From: Pedobacter frigiditerrae
Lineage (GTDB): Bacteria > Bacteroidota > Bacteroidia > Sphingobacteriales > Sphingobacteriaceae
Direction of reading: 5' to 3'
Assembly (NCBI RefSeq): GCF_032678705.1
Contig: NZ_JAVTSS010000001.1
Span: 992,001 to 1,056,000 of the forward strand
DNA: 64,000 nt
The notes under the pieces were generated by a model. The model was given only the letters and a program-made list of their open reading frames with translations. It was not told where the DNA came from and made no database searches. Shown here in pieces: positions 1 to 9,957 of this stretch; the first letter of the stretch is position 1, and every line of letters starts with the position of its first letter. The translations under genes were made by a program, and so were the position numbers.

Positions 1-2
1 AA

Positions 3-548
3 TTTGTTTTATTGAAAGCAGATTTAGATAACCCAACATTAAATCATAAATTAATTAAAATTAAGGAACAATGTGAGCAAGGGTTTTTGTTGGTTAAAAG
101 CAATGTTGAACATGTGAGAAGCTTACGGGACACCAATTTAAAGATGTTAGATAAATATGTTAAACGGAAAGACATTGAAATCTACAATAAATGTAAGTTC
201 ATAATAGAAGAAAATCAGAGGGTTTTACTGGCTGCTGAACACTTAAGGAATGCTAATTTAAAGGGTTTTGGTCAGGTAATGTTTCAAACACATGATGGGC
301 TAAGCGAATTTTATCAGGTTAGTTGCGATGAATTAGATTTTTTGGTGAATACCGTAAAAAAAATCCCTTATGTATTGGGAGCTAGAATGATAGGTGAAGG
401 ATTTGAAGGTTGTACGCTGAACATCGTAAAAGAAGATGTTATAGATGATTTTATTGAAGAATTGACTCATACATTTGAAGTTAAGTTTGCTAAAAAATTA
501 GATGCTTATGTTGTTGAGATAGAAGATGGTACAACATTAATATGCTGA
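3..548 (+). CDS. galK: Galactokinase, C-terminal part (cut by window edge)
   Basis: This is the C-terminal part of a GHMP-family galactokinase, which phosphorylates galactose at C1 in the Leloir pathway in the cytoplasm. The frame is open to the first base, so the true start lies outside the window; the TTG at 12 is not a credible start. The diagnostic stretch is SHDGLSEFYQVS-like followed by LDFLV and then VLGARMIGEGFEGCT, which matches the GHMP C-terminal motif (normally G-x-GFGGC). Here one Gly of that motif is replaced by Glu (GFEGC), a mild deviation. About half of the usual 380-residue protein is missing, including the ATP-binding PxxxGLSSSA motif. No neighbour inside the window belongs to galactose metabolism. 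The family call rests on the C-terminal motif alone but is fairly secure. Confidence 0.8.
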   Translation, partial: FVLLKADLDNPTLNHKLIKIKEQCEQGFLLVKSNVEHVRSLRDTNLKMLDKYVKRKDIEIYNKCKFIIEENQRVLLAAEHLRNANLKGFGQVMFQTHDGLSEFYQVSCDELDFLVNTVKKIPYVLGARMIGEGFEGCTLNIVKEDVIDDFIEELTHTFEVKFAKKLDAYVVEIEDGTTLIC

Positions 549-918
549 TAGAAAAAGTAATGATGTAGTTGTTGGGTATTTATTTCTACACAAAAATAAA
601 TATATATCATCTCATTGGTACTCATAAGTTTTGAGATATTTATAGATGTAGGTATTTATGGGTAATTATCTCCACATGTTGGGTAATTGTGTAACTCTAA
701 TTGGGGAAAATATTCAACTAAAATAATTTGTTAATAATAATTTAATAACTGTGTAATTTCTTTCTCATTTTAGAACATAGCCAAAATCAAGTCTTTTTAG
801 TTGTTTAAACATTAAATTATTAAATTAATAAGAAAATGATGTTGTGTTTACCAGTTGAAATAATTCCATGGCTTTGAATTTGTCATACGTGTACGGGTGT
901 AACACTTCGTAATCCACT
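549..918. other. Intergenic region upstream of adhesin 1
   Basis: This 370-base, very AT-rich stretch separates galK from the first adhesin gene. I found no convincing open frame, no strong hairpin terminator after galK and no clean TAnnTTTG box. It must hold the promoter of the adhesin operon, but I cannot place it. Confidence 0.5.
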
Positions 919-3900
919 ATGAACAATTTTTTACTAAAAGCTTCACGTGTTAAAACAAAAAAAATAATTGCAAAATCCCTTGCGCTAATTTGTTCGTTGT
1001 TGCTTTTCTCAAATTTAGTAAGTGCACAATCTTACAAGAACCATTACATCGCTCCAGCACCTTGGGTTTATTTTACAGAAGGTAATGAGTTAATTATTGC
1101 AACAAATAGTGTTACTCCTGTTAATTTAACTATTAAAAAAAGTGACGGAACAACACCTGCCATAACACCTCTTAACTCTGATCCCTTAACGATTGGGCAT
1201 CCAAAAGTGTTTAGGTTTGTAGGCTTAATTAATGCAAACGGAAACCAAAGACATGCTTTAAACACCATCATAGACAATGCTGGGTTAATAGTTATTGGCG
1301 ATCAGCCTATTACGGTAAACTTAAGGAATATTGTTTCAGATCAAGACCTTGGTCAGGGCTTAGATGATTATATAAAAGGAAATTCATCGTTATTCAGTTT
1401 TGGTGATGCAGCTGTGGGTACCTCTTTTAGGGTTGGTTATTATAGGGATGGAGATGTTTATACATCAGGAGGGAATCGTCCGGCGAGACCAATTTATAGT
1501 GTAATGGCTATAAATAATGGAACGATCTTAAAAATTAATGGAGTTCCAATAACCACGTTAAATGCTGGTCAATCTTATTTATTTCAAAATCACATTGGTT
1601 CTCTTGTAGAAACCTCTGGTCCGGCTGTAATGAATGCTAGTGCTGCTTATGATTCTCCAACTAATGGTAATTGTTTCGATGGTACAAGTAATCCTGTTGC
1701 TCCAGTTTCATCTTTAGGAACACAATATATTGTTGTTAGAGGAAATGGAAATGATGTTTCTGAACAAACAACAGTAGTAGCTTCGGAAGATAATACAGTT
1801 GTTACTGTAGTTAATTATACATCAGCTGGTGCGATACATAATACAGTTATTTATACTTTAGCAGCGGCCGGTGATTTTATCACTTTTAATAATGGTATTC
1901 CGGGCGGTACAAATGCCGCAAATACATCGGAAGGTCAGATATATTCTGCTACAAGAATTCTTTCTACTAAAAAGGTTGCGGCTTATTCGGGTACGGCAGA
2001 TAACTGCGAGGTTGATCTTGCAACCTTAGTTCCAATTTCTGATTGTACCGGTTCTACCAAAGTTCAGGCCTATAAGTTTAGGAAATATACTCCTGCTGAT
2101 GATTTACCTTATTTTGCTTATATTATTTTAAATGATGCAGCGGCAAAAGTTTTAATCACTACTGATAATGGATTAACCAATAAGGATATTGAAACCTTAC
2201 CTGGTGTTGGTGTTAGAAGACAGTTAGGCTCATCTGGTTTGTTTATTATAGATTTTACCAACACTAATGTTGCCAACCCAAATTCACTTACTTTAGAGAG
2301 CACATCAAGACTTACGGTTTCTATGGTTCAACAAGGTGGTGGATTTTCAATGTCGAATTTCTTAACGCCACTACCAGAAAAGGCATTGGTGCCTACTTTT
2401 GCTCAAGGAGATTGTGCGTCTGCTGTACTTTCGGCCGATCCAAATAGTAGGGCACCGTATCAATGGTATTTAGATGGAGTTATGATTCCTGGAGCTACCT
2501 CAATATCTTATACGGCAGCCGTTTCAGGGGTTTATACGGTTACTACAGCATTAGATTGTGGTAATAGTGCACAATCATTACCTATTATAATCAACCTTTG
2601 TAATATAGATAGGTCAGTTACTAAAACTGTAGATAATACGACTCCTGTAATAGGATCCACTGTAAATTTTACTCTAACGGCAAAAAATCTAGGTCCTGGA
2701 AATGCAGTTAATGTAGTAGTTACAGATTTATTGCCTGCAGGTTATACTTATGTATCTCATACGGCAAGTGCTGGAACATCATATGATTACCTAACTGGAA
2801 AATGGATCATAGGCTCACTTGCAGCAAATGGTGCAGACAATGCTACTTTGGTCGTAAGTGCTATCACTAAATCTACAGGGCCTTATCAAAATACGGCAAC
2901 CATTTCTGGTCCACAAAGTGATGTCACAACTAATAACGATGTTGCATCAGTTACTCCATCAGTTATACCAGCAATAACATTAACTTCTGCATCAGGCACA
3001 GATGCTCAAACGATATGCTATAGCCCCTCAACTGCTATAGCCCCAATAGTTTATACTTTTTGGGGAACCACAACTGGTGCTATTGCTACCCTGCCAGCCG
3101 GATTAACAGGAGTGTACACGGCAGCAACAACTACGCCTTCAGCTCCCGCTAAATATACCATTACAGGTATTCCATCTATTACATTAGGGGCAGAAACCTA
3201 TAAGGTTACTACCCAAGGAGGGCCCACGGATGTGGAAATCACAGGTTTATTAACAGTTAATGGAGCCGTTACTAATCCAGTTTTTAACCCTTTCGTTGCA
3301 ACTCGTTGCCAAGGTCCTGGCATTGTTTTCTACACTGCTACTGCTAATTATGCTAATGGTATTACTTATAGTATAAGCCCAACAATAGCAGGAACTATGA
3401 ATGCGGCAACAGGTCAAATGACTTGGTCGGCAGCATTTAGTGGCAATGCTACAATTACCGCTTCAGCAGCAGGCTGTTCAGGACCAGCCACTAGTTCCAT
3501 TGTGATTACGGTTTCTTCTGGTGGTACGGTTACGCCTGATTATGTAACGGTTTGCGCTGTAAATAATATTGGTACTTTAACTGCTGGTGGAGTTACTGGA
3601 ACTGTTATCCGTTGGGAATATTCTACTGATGCAGGTGCTACCTGGACATCGATTGCTAATACCTCAACTACTCAAAGTTATGCAGGTTTAACCCAAACCA
3701 GAGCATATCGTGTAGTTTCTCAAACAACGGCCTGCGCTGAGGTATTCTCAGCAATAGCCACAATATCAGTGAGCCAGATTGCAGCAGTTTCTGCTCAAAC
3801 CGTTTCGGTGTGTTCTGCACATTCATTTTTAGTGGAACCTTCTGGCGTTCCTGGAGGAACAGTTTATTCTTGGTCTGCACCAACCTTGTTGTCAGGTACC

Positions 3901-6900
3901 GTTACTGGTGGAGCAGCAGGAAGTAATGAACCAAATATTACAGGAACGTTAACTGGAAATGGAGTTGTTAGATATACAGTTACACCAAGGTCAGGCTCTT
4001 GTGAAGGAGCACCATTTACACTAACAGTTTCTGTTTTCCCTCCAACTGTACGTACCATTAATTATGGTGGCCCTTATTGTCATTCAGCAGGTGGTACTGC
4101 AAGTCCAACATTTGGTGGCAATACAACTGGTATTACAAGTAGTACCTTTGCTTCTACTATTGGATTAAGTATCGATGTGAATACAGGTGTAGTAAACATT
4201 GCTGCAAGTCAGGCAGGAAACTATATCATTACCAATACCTATTCTAATGGAAGTTGTACTTCAACCGCGAGTTATGTATTGGTACTTTCTTCAACACCTA
4301 CAACTGGACTGCTAGTTGCTCCGGCAGATATTTGTGCAAATAGTAATGCAACAATAACATTATCTAACATTCCTTATGGCAATGGGTCTTCTTATTCTGT
4401 TTGGACTGCCGCTTCTGGTGGTACAAATCTAGGAATGATTCCTTTTACAACGCCTAATTTATTGGTTAATACAACCTATTATATTCAGCCAACTAACTCA
4501 TGTGGTGATGGGCCTAGAACGCCAATTGATATCAATATTAAATCTTCAACTTTAGCTACACCTATAACGCCAGGCAACTCTTCTCTTTGTGAAGGTTCTA
4601 CTTTGCAATTGGCAAACGCAACAGGTGGTGGAACTTGGGGGAGCTCAAATACTGCTATTGCTACTGTGAGTTCAACAGGGTTAGTAACTGCAATTGCCCC
4701 TGGTTCAGTATTAATTAGTTATATAGCACCAGCTGGATGTACAAGTAAATCATTAAATATCGATGCTAGACCTACTATATCTCAAATAACTGGAGGAGGC
4801 GATTTATGTGTTGGTTTAACAAGAATTTTGGCAAATGCAACGGCTGGTGGCGTATGGAGTAGTGCAACACCAAGTGTGGCTACTGTTAACGCTTCAACTG
4901 GTGAAGTGACTGGCGTTACCGCAGGAACATCAGTTATTACTTATACAACTGCCGCTAATGCTAGCGGTTGTACAAATTCTGCAATTTATACCCTTACAGT
5001 TAATAGACCATCTACTTTAATTCGTAGCGGCGGCTCTCAAAATCAAACAATTTGTACTGGAAGTGCCATTACCGATATAGTTTATACTTATGGTGGAAGC
5101 GCAACGAGTGCTTTTGTAACGGGGACTATATCTCCAGCAAACTATGTAGTAAACACAATTAACAAAACCGTAACTATCACTGGTATATTTAATACAAGTG
5201 TAACTTATAATGTAACAACCGTTGGGCATACTTCACCTTGTGATCCAATTGTTGTAAGTGGTACAATTACTACTGATCCATTATTATGTCCATCTAATTT
5301 ACTTGCTGTTAATGATAATGGCGTTGCCAATTCCATTAATGGTGGCGAGGCAGTGGCAAACATCTTGGTAAATGACAGTTACAATGCTAATTTAACAGCC
5401 ACTATTGCTAATCTAACCATTGCTGAGAACTCGAATAACAGTTTAGGAAAAGTTACACTGAATACAGCGACTGGCAAAGTAAATGTTGCGCCAGGTACGC
5501 CAGCTGGAACCTACACTATCAATTACACCATCACGGATAAACAAGATCCTACTAAAACAGCAACTGCAAATATTGTGGTAATCGTTTCATCTGGCATAAT
5601 TGAAGCAGTAGCCGATAGCGGAACGGTAAATTCTACTGTTGGTAATTCATCTTTGTTAAACGTATTGGCTAATGATAAATTTAATGGTGGCAGCCCTGCA
5701 ACTATTGCAGCTGTAACCATTACAGAAAATTCAAATAACAGCGGGGGTAATGTAACCCTAACACCAGGAACTGGTGTTGTTAGTGTGGCACCCGGTACGC
5801 CGCCAGGAACTTATAACATAAACTATACGATTACTGATAAATTAGATCCTACTAAAACTTCAAGCGCAAATGTTGTTGTTTTTGTTACCACGGGTGCAAT
5901 TCAAGCCAACGATGATAATGGTACTGCAAATACAGTAAATGGTGGTGTTGCTATTTCAAATATTTTAACGAATGATAAATACAACGGAACAAGCCAAGTA
6001 CCAACTACAGCTGATGTTACCATTGCAGAAGTTCCAGGTAGTAATACAAGTGCTGGCAAAATAACGTTAAATGTAACCACTGGCCAAGTAACAGTTGCCC
6101 CAAATACACCAGCAGGAGTTTATACAATAGATTATTCTATAACTGATAAGCTTGATCCGAGTAAGGTAGCTACAGCAATCATAACAGTTACCGTTTCATC
6201 GGGTGCTATTCAAGCAAACAATGATTCAGGTTCTGTAAGTGGTGTTCTTGGTGGCATTGCTGTTAATGATGTTTTAATTAACGATACTTTTAATGGAGGT
6301 AGTCCGGCTACTTTGGCCAATGTAGATTTAGCTCAAGTTTCTACAACCAATCCAAAGGTAACACTTGATGTATTAACTGGTAAGGTTAATGTAGCGCCAG
6401 GAACTCCAGGAGGTGTTTACACTTTAGTTTATAAAATTGTTGATAAGCTAGATCCAACTAAAATTTCACAAGCTTCTGTAAGTGTTACAGTTGTTGCACC
6501 AACTATAATTGCCACTAATGACAGTGGTACTGTTAATGGATTGGTAGGGGGAACTGCTGTTGCAAATGTATTAGTTAATGATACCTACAATGGAAACCCA
6601 GCAACACTAAATGACGTAACTATTTCTCAGGTATCAACTAGTAATCCTAAAGTAACCATAGATCCTACAACAGGAAAAGTAAACGTGGCGGCCGGAACTG
6701 CAGCAGGTACTTACAACTTGGTTTACCAAATTGAAGATAAATTAAACCCAGGCTCGAAAAAAACTGCGACTGTAACTGTTACGGTTACTGCGCCTGCAAT
6801 GGTTGCTGCCAATGATAATGGTGCTATAAATGGTGTGACAGGCGGAACCGCTATCGCAAATATTTTAGCTAACGATACTTATAATGGTAATCCAGCTACA

Positions 6901-9900
6901 TTAAATGATGTAACTATTACCCAAGTTTCGTCAACCAGTGCAAATGTAACAATAGACCCAACTACAGGTAAAGTAAATGTTGCACCAAATACAACAACCG
7001 GAACTTATACCTTGGTTTATGAAATTGAAGATAAACTAAATCCAGGGCAGAAAAAGACAGCAACAATTACTGTCAATGTAACAAGTACCCCTTTAATAGC
7101 AACTCCAGATACAGGTACAATTTTAGGTTTCTTTGGAGGAACAATTCAAATGGATATTTTAGCTAATGATACTTACAATGGAGGCTCTCAAGCTAATGTG
7201 GGTAATGTTGTAATCACTCAATTATCTACAGATAATCCAAAAATTAACATAGACCCTACCAATGGAAAAGTAATTGTTCAGCCAAGAACCTTGCCTGGCG
7301 TTTATATACTAAACTATCAAATTACAGATAAGTTAGATCCAGCAAATAAAGCAACAACAACGGTTACCATCACCATACCTAATTGGATTACCGATTTGGC
7401 AGTTACGAAAGTAGCTGATAAAACAGGAGTGGAGGTTAATGAAAATATTACTTATGCTATTATCGTAAGAAATATTGGTACGGCTACTGTGTTAGCTGGT
7501 AGAGCAATCGTGCTAACAGAATCTCTACCTACGGGTTTAAGCAATGTAACTTACCAAGCAACTGGTGGTACTTATAACCCAACGGCAAATACCTTCACCA
7601 CAGCCGCAGATGTAGATGCCGGACAATCGGTTACTTTACTTGTAATGGGTACGGTTAATGCAAACTATACTCAAAATGACATTACCAATAGTGTAACTGT
7701 TGATGCTGCCCAACTGGCAATGGATCCAAATCCAGCTAATAATTCAGCCTCGGTTACCACACCTATTTTAAAAGGTAAAATAGCACTTGTAAAATCGGGT
7801 GTAGTAAATTCAGGAAACAATACAGTTACTTATACTTTTACAATAAAGAATACAGGGAATGTGGCCTTGAGTAATGTTACATTAACAGATGCAAAATTGG
7901 GCCTTAACATAGTTTTACCTGGTTCATTAGCAATAGGTGCTAGTACAACTTATACTCGTGTTTATACTTTATCACAAAGTGATAAAGATTTAGGGTCGGT
8001 AACAAACACAGCAAACGTAAGTTCTAAATCGCCAGCTGGCAATACCATTACAGATATTTCAGGAACTGCAGAAAACAATGATAATCCAACTATTACTACA
8101 ATCCCTACTTCAGCAGCTCTTGCATTAACAAAAGTTGCAAACAACAATGGTACAAAAGTAGGCGATGTTATTACTTATTTCATCGTTCTTAAAAATACAG
8201 GAAATGTTACGTTAAATAACATCGAGGTTACCGATGCAAATGCAACATTGGCAAGTTCTCCAACGCCAAGTCCAAACCCTAATAGCTCTGGATATTTTAT
8301 TCCCACTTTAATTCCTGGAGCGTTGGTAAACATTACCGCTACGCATATACTTACGCAAACAGATATTAATGCAGGTACTGTTGTAAATCAGGCAAATGTT
8401 AACGCAAAAGATCCAAAAGGAAATAATTTAACCAAGGTTTCTGATAATCCTTCAACCACTGCCTCGGATGATCCGACTATCATTTCGATTGCACAGGTTT
8501 CTTCTATCACATTAACTAAAACTGCTAACAACACTGGCGGTAAGGCAGGTGATGTTATCAATTACACGCTAATTGTTAAAAATACTGGTAATACTACGTT
8601 AACAAATGTAGTAGTTGCAGATGCTGGTGCAGATGCAGGTAGCGTTTTACCAGCCAATGTTGCAACTATACAACCTGGTGCCATAGCGGTAGTTGTAGCA
8701 AAACATACATTAACACAAGCAGATGTTAATTTAGGTAGGTATAGTAACCAAGCCAGTGTAATAGCAAAAGACGGCAATAATAATTCGATCGCAGATCCAT
8801 TATCTGATGATCCAAATACAACACTTTCAGATGATCCAACTGTGGTTTTATTAAACCCGAATGCAGATTTGGTAACCGTTAAAAGACTAAAAAATGCTGC
8901 ACAGATTTCTTATGTTCCAGGTGAAAATGTTATTTACTTGATTAGCGTTAAAAATATTGGGCCAAGTGCTGCGGTAAATGTTAAGGTAACTGATATCGCC
9001 CCGTTGGGTACAACAATAACTAAATGGACAGCTACAGCAACAGGTTTAACCTTGCCAAATAATGATGGTACTGGAAATTTGGATCAAACTATCTCCTTGT
9101 TTCCAAGTAATGCGGAAGTTAGTTATGAAATAACTGTAGCAACTCCTAATAGTGCTACCAAATCAATCTATGCTGGTAAGCCACTTTCTAATAGTGTAAC
9201 AATAACCAGTAGTACACCAGATTTATCAACCATAGGTGATATAACAACTACAGCAGAAATACCAGCATTCATTCAGAATGATTTGAGCATTGCAAAAACT
9301 TCAGATCATTTAACACCAGTTGGAATGGATACGCCTTATGACTATAACATTCTAGTTAAAAACAACGGTTTATTTACATCAAATAATGTGGTAGTTACCG
9401 ACGTTTTACCAGCCGGATTAACTTATGTATCTCATTCAGCTGGAAAAGGTACTGCAAACTATAGTTCCGCTTCAAATACGGTATTGTGGACGGTTCCAAC
9501 AATAGAATCTGGTGCCGTTGTCATGTTGACAATAAAAGTGAAATCTAGCAAATCTGGGGTTATTAGTAATACGGCATCTGTAACAGCTGCAGAGGGCGAT
9601 CCAAACTTAGCTAATAATATAGCTACTGATTTGAAAGAAATCTTTATTTTAAATACTAAACCAAATGTGATTACACCAAATGGTGATGGTAAAAATGATA
9701 CCTATGTAATTGATGGATTAGAGCTTTATCCAGAGAATTTCTTAACCATATTTAATCGCTGGGGTAACGAGGTTTACCATAGCAATGGTGGTTATAAAAA
9801 TGATTGGAGTGGAAATGGATTAAAAGAAGGTACATATTATTACTTGTTAAAAGTTAAAGAGACCAATGGTAATTGGACAGTATCAAAAGGTTACATTACG

Positions 9901-9918
9901 CTTTTAAGGAATAATTAA
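919..9918 (+). CDS. Giant T9SS-exported multidomain adhesin (adhesin 1)
   Basis: A 2999-residue secreted surface protein. A long signal peptide (basic n-region, hydrophobic 16-34, likely cleavage after Ala36 in VSA-QS) targets it to Sec. The N-terminal part (about 40-480) resembles the IgGFc-binding-like N-terminal domain of Bacteroidota adhesins. A first DUF11/TIGR01451 domain (VTKTVDNTTPVIGSTVNFTL) starts near 564. Ig-like and BIG_2-like modules follow up to about 1450, then seven tandem domains of about 98 residues (1463-2153), then six more DUF11 domains (2157-2910). From about 2913 the C-terminus is a CHU_C gliding-motility-associated domain (ITPNGDGKNDTYVI, IFNRWGNEVY, GTYYYLLKV), the type B signal for type IX secretion. 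It is followed at 39 bases by an OmpA/PD40 protein, a common partner of such proteins. Ligand and exact role are unknown; adhesion is inferred from architecture. Confidence 0.9.
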   Translation: MNNFLLKASRVKTKKIIAKSLALICSLLLFSNLVSAQSYKNHYIAPAPWVYFTEGNELIIATNSVTPVNLTIKKSDGTTPAITPLNSDPLTIGHPKVFRFVGLINANGNQRHALNTIIDNAGLIVIGDQPITVNLRNIVSDQDLGQGLDDYIKGNSSLFSFGDAAVGTSFRVGYYRDGDVYTSGGNRPARPIYSVMAINNGTILKINGVPITTLNAGQSYLFQNHIGSLVETSGPAVMNASAAYDSPTNGNCFDGTSNPVAPVSSLGTQYIVVRGNGNDVSEQTTVVASEDNTVVTVVNYTSAGAIHNTVIYTLAAAGDFITFNNGIPGGTNAANTSEGQIYSATRILSTKKVAAYSGTADNCEVDLATLVPISDCTGSTKVQAYKFRKYTPADDLPYFAYIILNDAAAKVLITTDNGLTNKDIETLPGVGVRRQLGSSGLFIIDFTNTNVANPNSLTLESTSRLTVSMVQQGGGFSMSNFLTPLPEKALVPTFAQGDCASAVLSADPNSRAPYQWYLDGVMIPGATSISYTAAVSGVYTVTTALDCGNSAQSLPIIINLCNIDRSVTKTVDNTTPVIGSTVNFTLTAKNLGPGNAVNVVVTDLLPAGYTYVSHTASAGTSYDYLTGKWIIGSLAANGADNATLVVSAITKSTGPYQNTATISGPQSDVTTNNDVASVTPSVIPAITLTSASGTDAQTICYSPSTAIAPIVYTFWGTTTGAIATLPAGLTGVYTAATTTPSAPAKYTITGIPSITLGAETYKVTTQGGPTDVEITGLLTVNGAVTNPVFNPFVATRCQGPGIVFYTATANYANGITYSISPTIAGTMNAATGQMTWSAAFSGNATITASAAGCSGPATSSIVITVSSGGTVTPDYVTVCAVNNIGTLTAGGVTGTVIRWEYSTDAGATWTSIANTSTTQSYAGLTQTRAYRVVSQTTACAEVFSAIATISVSQIAAVSAQTVSVCSAHSFLVEPSGVPGGTVYSWSAPTLLSGTVTGGAAGSNEPNITGTLTGNGVVRYTVTPRSGSCEGAPFTLTVSVFPPTVRTINYGGPYCHSAGGTASPTFGGNTTGITSSTFASTIGLSIDVNTGVVNIAASQAGNYIITNTYSNGSCTSTASYVLVLSSTPTTGLLVAPADICANSNATITLSNIPYGNGSSYSVWTAASGGTNLGMIPFTTPNLLVNTTYYIQPTNSCGDGPRTPIDINIKSSTLATPITPGNSSLCEGSTLQLANATGGGTWGSSNTAIATVSSTGLVTAIAPGSVLISYIAPAGCTSKSLNIDARPTISQITGGGDLCVGLTRILANATAGGVWSSATPSVATVNASTGEVTGVTAGTSVITYTTAANASGCTNSAIYTLTVNRPSTLIRSGGSQNQTICTGSAITDIVYTYGGSATSAFVTGTISPANYVVNTINKTVTITGIFNTSVTYNVTTVGHTSPCDPIVVSGTITTDPLLCPSNLLAVNDNGVANSINGGEAVANILVNDSYNANLTATIANLTIAENSNNSLGKVTLNTATGKVNVAPGTPAGTYTINYTITDKQDPTKTATANIVVIVSSGIIEAVADSGTVNSTVGNSSLLNVLANDKFNGGSPATIAAVTITENSNNSGGNVTLTPGTGVVSVAPGTPPGTYNINYTITDKLDPTKTSSANVVVFVTTGAIQANDDNGTANTVNGGVAISNILTNDKYNGTSQVPTTADVTIAEVPGSNTSAGKITLNVTTGQVTVAPNTPAGVYTIDYSITDKLDPSKVATAIITVTVSSGAIQANNDSGSVSGVLGGIAVNDVLINDTFNGGSPATLANVDLAQVSTTNPKVTLDVLTGKVNVAPGTPGGVYTLVYKIVDKLDPTKISQASVSVTVVAPTIIATNDSGTVNGLVGGTAVANVLVNDTYNGNPATLNDVTISQVSTSNPKVTIDPTTGKVNVAAGTAAGTYNLVYQIEDKLNPGSKKTATVTVTVTAPAMVAANDNGAINGVTGGTAIANILANDTYNGNPATLNDVTITQVSSTSANVTIDPTTGKVNVAPNTTTGTYTLVYEIEDKLNPGQKKTATITVNVTSTPLIATPDTGTILGFFGGTIQMDILANDTYNGGSQANVGNVVITQLSTDNPKINIDPTNGKVIVQPRTLPGVYILNYQITDKLDPANKATTTVTITIPNWITDLAVTKVADKTGVEVNENITYAIIVRNIGTATVLAGRAIVLTESLPTGLSNVTYQATGGTYNPTANTFTTAADVDAGQSVTLLVMGTVNANYTQNDITNSVTVDAAQLAMDPNPANNSASVTTPILKGKIALVKSGVVNSGNNTVTYTFTIKNTGNVALSNVTLTDAKLGLNIVLPGSLAIGASTTYTRVYTLSQSDKDLGSVTNTANVSSKSPAGNTITDISGTAENNDNPTITTIPTSAALALTKVANNNGTKVGDVITYFIVLKNTGNVTLNNIEVTDANATLASSPTPSPNPNSSGYFIPTLIPGALVNITATHILTQTDINAGTVVNQANVNAKDPKGNNLTKVSDNPSTTASDDPTIISIAQVSSITLTKTANNTGGKAGDVINYTLIVKNTGNTTLTNVVVADAGADAGSVLPANVATIQPGAIAVVVAKHTLTQADVNLGRYSNQASVIAKDGNNNSIADPLSDDPNTTLSDDPTVVLLNPNADLVTVKRLKNAAQISYVPGENVIYLISVKNIGPSAAVNVKVTDIAPLGTTITKWTATATGLTLPNNDGTGNLDQTISLFPSNAEVSYEITVATPNSATKSIYAGKPLSNSVTITSSTPDLSTIGDITTTAEIPAFIQNDLSIAKTSDHLTPVGMDTPYDYNILVKNNGLFTSNNVVVTDVLPAGLTYVSHSAGKGTANYSSASNTVLWTVPTIESGAVVMLTIKVKSSKSGVISNTASVTAAEGDPNLANNIATDLKEIFILNTKPNVITPNGDGKNDTYVIDGLELYPENFLTIFNRWGNEVYHSNGGYKNDWSGNGLKEGTYYYLLKVKETNGNWTVSKGYITLLRNN
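5305..7375 (+). repeat. Seven tandem ~98-residue cadherin/Ig-like repeats in adhesin 1
   Basis: Seven in-frame units each open with a N-D-x-G-x-x-N-x-x-x-GG pattern, continue with NILVNDxYNG, then GKVxVAPGTPAGTYxxxYxIxDKLDP, and end in an alternating Val/Thr strand. Divergence between copies is moderate, and units 5 and 6 are the most alike. The DNA repeats are about 290 to 300 bases, so copy number could vary by recombination. Confidence 0.85.
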
Positions 9919-9957
9919 TAGCCAATAAATATTTATAAACTGATATTTTTAATATAA

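Noticed and set aside
12..14. TTG as a start codon for the galactokinase piece
   Set aside because: The frame is open to the window edge and the protein lacks its N-terminal half, so the gene is simply cut.
1068..9000. Several 60-70-codon antisense frames in adhesin 1, and similar ones in adhesin 2
   Set aside because: They mirror the repetitive Thr/Val/Ala coding pattern of the adhesins and show no signal, domain or start context.
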